This document shows positions 60,473 to 64,000 of a stretch of 64,000 bases of DNA, in pieces. Positions within the stretch are counted from its first letter, which is position 1; each line of letters opens with the position of its first letter. The stretch spans positions 1,746,001-1,810,000 of the forward strand of contig NZ_CP127294.1 in NCBI RefSeq assembly GCF_030285625.1. The letters run 5' to 3'. The position numbers and the translations under genes are program-made. The stretch is from Amycolatopsis sp. 2-15 (lineage in GTDB: Bacteria; Actinomycetota; Actinomycetes; Mycobacteriales; Pseudonocardiaceae). The notes under the pieces are model-generated. The model did no database searches. It was given only the letters and a program-made list of their open reading frames with translations, and had not been told where the DNA came from.

Positions 60473-62305
60473 GTGCGCGAAGACGACTCTCCGCAGGACC
60501 TCTTCATCGACGACCTGCTGCCCGAACGCGATGAAGACGACCTCGCGACGGAGATCTTCGCCGTCGTCGACGGACCTCCGCCGCGGGAAGCGCCGCACAA
60601 GAAGCTGCGCAAGGGTGTCGCGCGCACGTTCATGATCGTCGGCTGCGCGCTCGGCCTCTTCGTGCTGCTGTACGCGATCGATCTCGTCACCAGCGCCGGC
60701 GACGTGCCGCGCGGAGTGCTCGTGGCGGGCGTCGACGTCGGGGGCCTCTCCCACGCCGATGCCGAGGCCAAGCTGCGCGAGGAGCTGCAGCCGCGGCTCA
60801 CGCAGCCGGTGACCCTGCACGCGGGCGACGTCACGACGTCGATGGTTCCCTCGGAATCCGGCCTCGGCCTCGACTGGCCCGGCACGCTCGCGCAGGCCGG
60901 GCACCAGCCGTTGAGCCCGATCACGCGGTTCCTGTCGTTCTTCACCACGCGCGACGTCGGCGTGGTCGCGCGCTCGGACCAGGAGCAGGTGGCGCAGGCG
61001 CTGGGCACCCTCGCGACCGACAAGCTCAACCACCCGGTGGTCGAGGGCAGCATCGGCTTCCAGCCGGGGGACGACGGCGCCGTCACGGCGTATCCCGTGG
61101 AGCCACGCCAGGGCCAGGAGCTCGCCGACGTGCGCGCGGCCGCGCAGACCGTGGCGAACGACTGGCTCGCGCCCGGCGGCGTGACGCTGCAGATGGCCGT
61201 GACGCCGGCGAAGGCCACGTCGAACGGTGTCCACGCGTTGCTCGACCAGGTCGTCGCCTCCGCCGTCGCCGCGCCGGTGGTGCTGCACGGGCAGGGCAAG
61301 GACGTCGCGCTGAAGCCGGCGGCCATCGCGGCGTCGTTCCAGTTCGCGCCGCGCGAGGGCGGCTCGCTCGAGCTGCGTATCGACCAGGGCAAGCTGCAGC
61401 AGGCCGTCGAAAAGGACCTCGCGTCGACCGAGACCGACGGGCGCAACGCGGAGATCGTGTTCACCTCGGGCGCGCCGACCGTCAACCCGTCCGAAGACGC
61501 GCGGAAGATCAACTGGGCCAATACCTTCAAGTCGCTCACGGCCGTGCTCGCCAAGCCGACCGGGCGTGACCTGCCGGTGGCCTACGACGCCACGAAGCCG
61601 AGCCTGTCCACCGATGCCGCCAACGCGCTGGGCATCAAGGAGGTGATCGGCGAGTTCACCACGAGCGGCTTCTCCGGCCCCTCGGCCACGAACATCCAGA
61701 TGCTCGCCGCCCGCGTCTCCGGCGCGATCGTGAAACCCGGCGACACGTTCAGCCTCGGCGCCCGCTCGGGCGCGCGGACCGCCGCCGACGGCTACGTCAG
61801 TGCGCCGGTGAACGAAGACGGCACCGGTCCTTCCGTTGTGGGCGGCGGGGTTTCGCAGCTCGCGTCCACTTTGTACAACGCGGCCTACCTGGCCGGCCTC
61901 GGCGACGGCGGCCACCTCGCCCACGACCACTACCTCGACCGCTACCCCGCCGGCCGCGACGCGAAAGCCATTGACGAAGCGGGAAACCCGGTCGAGCTGA
62001 AGATCGCCGACAACGACGACACGGGCTTCGCGATCCAGGCCAGCGTCAGCGGGGATTCCGTGACCGTGCGGATCTGGGGCACGAAGCACTACGTCATCGA
62101 GGGCCGCACCGGGGGCACGTCGGACGAGGTCTCACCGACCGTCCAGTTCGGACCCGGGTCCGACGGCGCGTGCCAGCCGTCGATCGGCGCGCCGGGCTTC
62201 AGCGTGTCCGACACGCGCGTGTTCCACGATCTGGCCACGGGCAACGAGGTCCGCGAGGAAACGCGCAACACCACCTACTCGCCGCAGCCGATCGTGATCT
62301 GCTGA
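60473..62305 (+). CDS. VanW-family membrane-anchored cell-wall protein, 610 aa
   Basis: Cytoplasmic acidic N-terminus (1-55), one membrane helix (FMIVGCALGLFVLLYAIDLV), two peptidoglycan-binding-4-like domains (80-360) and a VanW domain near 385-530 (VIGEFTTSGFSGPSATNIQM, KPGDTFSLGARSG, VVGGGVSQLASTLYNAAYL). YoaR/VanW proteins act in the cell wall, but the reaction is unknown. Two Cys near the end (DGACQPSIG and IVIC) may form a disulphide. GTG start 60473. Confidence 0.9.
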   Translation: MREDDSPQDLFIDDLLPERDEDDLATEIFAVVDGPPPREAPHKKLRKGVARTFMIVGCALGLFVLLYAIDLVTSAGDVPRGVLVAGVDVGGLSHADAEAKLREELQPRLTQPVTLHAGDVTTSMVPSESGLGLDWPGTLAQAGHQPLSPITRFLSFFTTRDVGVVARSDQEQVAQALGTLATDKLNHPVVEGSIGFQPGDDGAVTAYPVEPRQGQELADVRAAAQTVANDWLAPGGVTLQMAVTPAKATSNGVHALLDQVVASAVAAPVVLHGQGKDVALKPAAIAASFQFAPREGGSLELRIDQGKLQQAVEKDLASTETDGRNAEIVFTSGAPTVNPSEDARKINWANTFKSLTAVLAKPTGRDLPVAYDATKPSLSTDAANALGIKEVIGEFTTSGFSGPSATNIQMLAARVSGAIVKPGDTFSLGARSGARTAADGYVSAPVNEDGTGPSVVGGGVSQLASTLYNAAYLAGLGDGGHLAHDHYLDRYPAGRDAKAIDEAGNPVELKIADNDDTGFAIQASVSGDSVTVRIWGTKHYVIEGRTGGTSDEVSPTVQFGPGSDGACQPSIGAPGFSVSDTRVFHDLATGNEVREETRNTTYSPQPIVIC

Positions 62306-62331
62306 CCGATTACGTGGGCAGTACACAAACA

Positions 62332-62356
62332 ACGGCCCGGCGCGGGGCCGGGCCGT
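62332..62356. terminator. Bidirectional terminator
   Basis: 10-bp stem ACGGCCCGGC, loop GCGGG, reverse complement, between the convergent VanW and GlsB-like genes. Confidence 0.82.
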
Positions 62357-62372
62357 CCAAAGTGGATCAAGG

Positions 62373-62648
62373 CTACCTGTTGACGCTGCGCCTGCCGTAA
62401 AGGTTCGCGGCCAACGTCACGCCGATCGCGGCGAGCACCACCTGGGTGATGATCTCGAGCCAGTCGATGCCGTCCGTGTCGGCGTACCCGATTCCGCGGG
62501 CGATCGCGGTGCCGATGAAGGCCGCGATGATACCCACGATGATGGTCAGCCAGAGCGGGATCGCTTGCTTGCCGGGCACGACCAGTCGGCCCAGCAGGCC
62601 GAGGACCAAGCCGATCACGATGGCGCTGATGATCCCTGCAACAGTCAT
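62373..62648 (-). CDS. GlsB/YeaQ/YmgE stress-response membrane protein, 91 aa
   Basis: Three short helices with glycine zippers (GIISAIVIGLVLGLLGRLVV, LWLTIIVGIIAAFIGTAIAR, ITQVVLAAIGVTLAANLYGR), the PGKQ turn and normal family length. Members are induced by envelope stress. ATG 62648 follows GAGGAG. Confidence 0.92.
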   Translation of the reverse strand: MTVAGIISAIVIGLVLGLLGRLVVPGKQAIPLWLTIIVGIIAAFIGTAIARGIGYADTDGIDWLEIITQVVLAAIGVTLAANLYGRRSVNR

Positions 62649-62807
62649 CGTCACTCCTCATGCCTGATGGATCCGCGGCCCTACCGCGGACTCGGTCTCG
62701 GAGTGCCCGTGCTGTGGCACGCCGAAACCCGCGGCCGTCCTGATTACACCCCCCGCGCGCCCGGTTGCGACCACTCGCAGCAGGTGAAGTCACCCGAAAG
62801 AAACACA

Positions 62808-62840
62808 GATGCCCCCGGCCCGAGATGGGCCGAGGGCATC
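62808..62840 (-). terminator. Terminator of the acyl-CoA dehydrogenase gene
   Basis: 14-bp arms starting GATGCCC with one mismatch around GAGAT; on the minus strand followed by TGTGTTTCTTTC. Confidence 0.78.
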
Positions 62841-62860
62841 CGCAGGGGAACGGGAAGGGC

Positions 62861-64000
62861 TCAGAAAGCCGCTTCGTCCAGCTCCATCAGCGCGTTGTCG
62901 GCGCCTTCGACGATCGTGCGGCGCGAGGACAGCTCCGGCAGCACGGACTTGGCGAAGAACGACGCCACGGCCACCTTGCCCTCGTAGAAGGCCACGTCCT
63001 TGGCCGCCGCGCCCGCGTCGAGCTTGGCGATGGCGACCTCGGCCTGCTTGAGCAGCTGCCAGCCCACCAGCAGGTCGCCCATCGACATCAGCAGCCGCAC
63101 GGTGTGCTGGCCGACCTTGTTGATGCTCTGCGGGTCTTCCTGCGAAGCGGTGAGGAAGCCGATCATCGCGCCGAGCATGCCCTGCGCGTCCTCGAGGGCC
63201 TGCTTGAGCAGGGCGCGCTCGTTCTTGAGCCGGCCGTTGCCCGCCTCGGACGCGATGAAGTTCGTGATCTCACCGGCGAGGAACGCGAGCGCCTGGCCCT
63301 TGTCGCGCACGATCTTCCGGAAGAAGAAGTCGAGCGACTGGATGGCCGTGGTGCCCTCGTAGAGCGAGTCGATCTTCGCGTCGCGGATGTACTGCTCGAT
63401 GGGGTAGTCCTGCAGGAAGCCGGACCCGCCGAGCGTCTGCAGCGACTGCACGAGCTGCTCGGTGGCACGCTCGGAGCCGACACCCTTGACGACCGGCAGC
63501 AGCAGGTCATTGATGCCGTGCGCGAGCTTCAGCGCCGCCTCGTCGCCGTCCTGCGTCCACAGCTGGTCCTGGAACGACGCCGTGTACAGGTAGACGGCGC
63601 GCAGACCCTCCGCGTACGCCTTCTGCAGCATCAGCGAACGGCGCACGTCGGGGTGGTGCGTGATGGTGACGCGCGGCGCGGTCTTGTTGAGCATGTTCGG
63701 CAGGTCGGCACCCTGCACGCGCTCCTTGGCGTAGTCGCGCGCGTTGAGGTAACCGGTCGACAGCGTGGCGATGGCCTTGGTCCCCACCATCATCCGGGCG
63801 TATTCGATGACCTGGAACATCTGCGCGATGCCGTTGTGCACCTCGCCGAGCAGCCAGCCCTTGGCCGGGGTGCCGTGCTGGCCGAAGGTCAGCTCGCACG
63901 TGGTGGACGCCTTGATGCCCATCTTGTGCTCGACGTTCGTCACGAAGGCGCCGTTGCGCTCGCCCAGCTCACCGGTCTCGGAGTCGAAGTGGAACTTCGG
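62861..64000 (-). CDS. fadE5: Acyl-CoA dehydrogenase, FadE5 type, C-terminal part
   Basis: About 380 C-terminal residues of an FAD-dependent acyl-CoA dehydrogenase; the frame is open to the window end. [20 protein letters not shown] and [20 protein letters not shown] match the long FadE5 subgroup (about 610 aa). The catalytic-base region [20 protein letters not shown] and the C-terminal four-helix bundle with an extra 100-residue domain follow. In M. tuberculosis fadE5 lies beside fadA2/fabG4/htdX; here these are 40 kb away. First step of beta-oxidation. Confidence 0.92.
   Translation of the reverse strand, partial: PKFHFDSETGELGERNGAFVTNVEHKMGIKASTTCELTFGQHGTPAKGWLLGEVHNGIAQMFQVIEYARMMVGTKAIATLSTGYLNARDYAKERVQGADLPNMLNKTAPRVTITHHPDVRRSLMLQKAYAEGLRAVYLYTASFQDQLWTQDGDEAALKLAHGINDLLLPVVKGVGSERATEQLVQSLQTLGGSGFLQDYPIEQYIRDAKIDSLYEGTTAIQSLDFFFRKIVRDKGQALAFLAGEITNFIASEAGNGRLKNERALLKQALEDAQGMLGAMIGFLTASQEDPQSINKVGQHTVRLLMSMGDLLVGWQLLKQAEVAIAKLDAGAAAKDVAFYEGKVAVASFFAKSVLPELSSRRTIVEGADNALMELDEAAF

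Overview
The window is chromosomal DNA of a very GC-rich actinomycete, most likely a member of the Pseudonocardiaceae close to Amycolatopsis. This rests on near-saturated G/C at third codon positions, many GTG starts, a GTP-type PEP carboxykinase, ESX-type secretion accessory genes (EspG, DUF3558 lipoprotein, PPE-like protein), and mycolata-type fatty-acid genes (FabG4, HtdX, FadA2, FadE5 homologues). No rRNA, tRNA, CRISPR array, phage structural module or transposase gene was found.

Layout. 1-6.6 kb: the end of a sensor histidine kinase, then a dynamin-like operon (two GTPases, a conserved unknown, a GrpE-like protein) and a DxDxDG-repeat protein. 6.9-11.2 kb: pckG and an ABC ATPase/permease pair (module A) separated by imperfect repeats. 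11.2-17.3 kb: an EndoU-toxin/immunity-like fusion, an XRE regulator, a cluster of DnaA-box-like 9-mers, a DUF3311/SSS symporter pair, a ceramidase-like membrane protein, an AhpD-like enzyme, a MarR-GNAT regulator and a 49-residue protein. 17.5-20.1 kb: an AAA ATPase, a 620-bp gap filled by ~31-bp imperfect palindromic repeats, and a TipAS-type MerR regulator with a textbook MerR promoter. 20.3-26.4 kb: DoxX, then fadA2/fabG4/htdX, a TetR regulator and two SCP2-like proteins, with related palindromes at two promoters.

26.4-35.4 kb is the main accessory island. A tightly coupled five-gene minus-strand operon (Z1 helicase/ATPase, PD-(D/E)XK nuclease, GHKL ATPase, unknown protein, DUF6339-like protein) faces a DNA cytosine methyltransferase and a Vsr endonuclease. 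It looks like a modification-linked anti-phage system related to Z1/MutL-MORC-type systems. As given, the methyltransferase is broken by one missing base in a G run.

35.4-43 kb: FxsA, a small P-loop kinase-like protein, and an operon TetR > ABC exporter > ABC ATPase > permease (module B, paralogous to module A). The module B permease has a 26-residue segment repeated five times. A small-gene cluster that may be decaying follows. 43-51.5 kb: bkdABC (branched-chain 2-oxoacid dehydrogenase), an M20 peptidase and a polar amino-acid ABC importer. 51.5-55 kb: ESX accessory genes under two copies of one ~140-bp promoter block. 55-64 kb: a large repeat-rich membrane protein, a SMI1/KNR4-like protein, a thioredoxin-NHL protein, a GroES-like co-chaperone, a VanW protein, a GlsB-like membrane protein and the C-terminal part of a FadE5-type acyl-CoA dehydrogenase.
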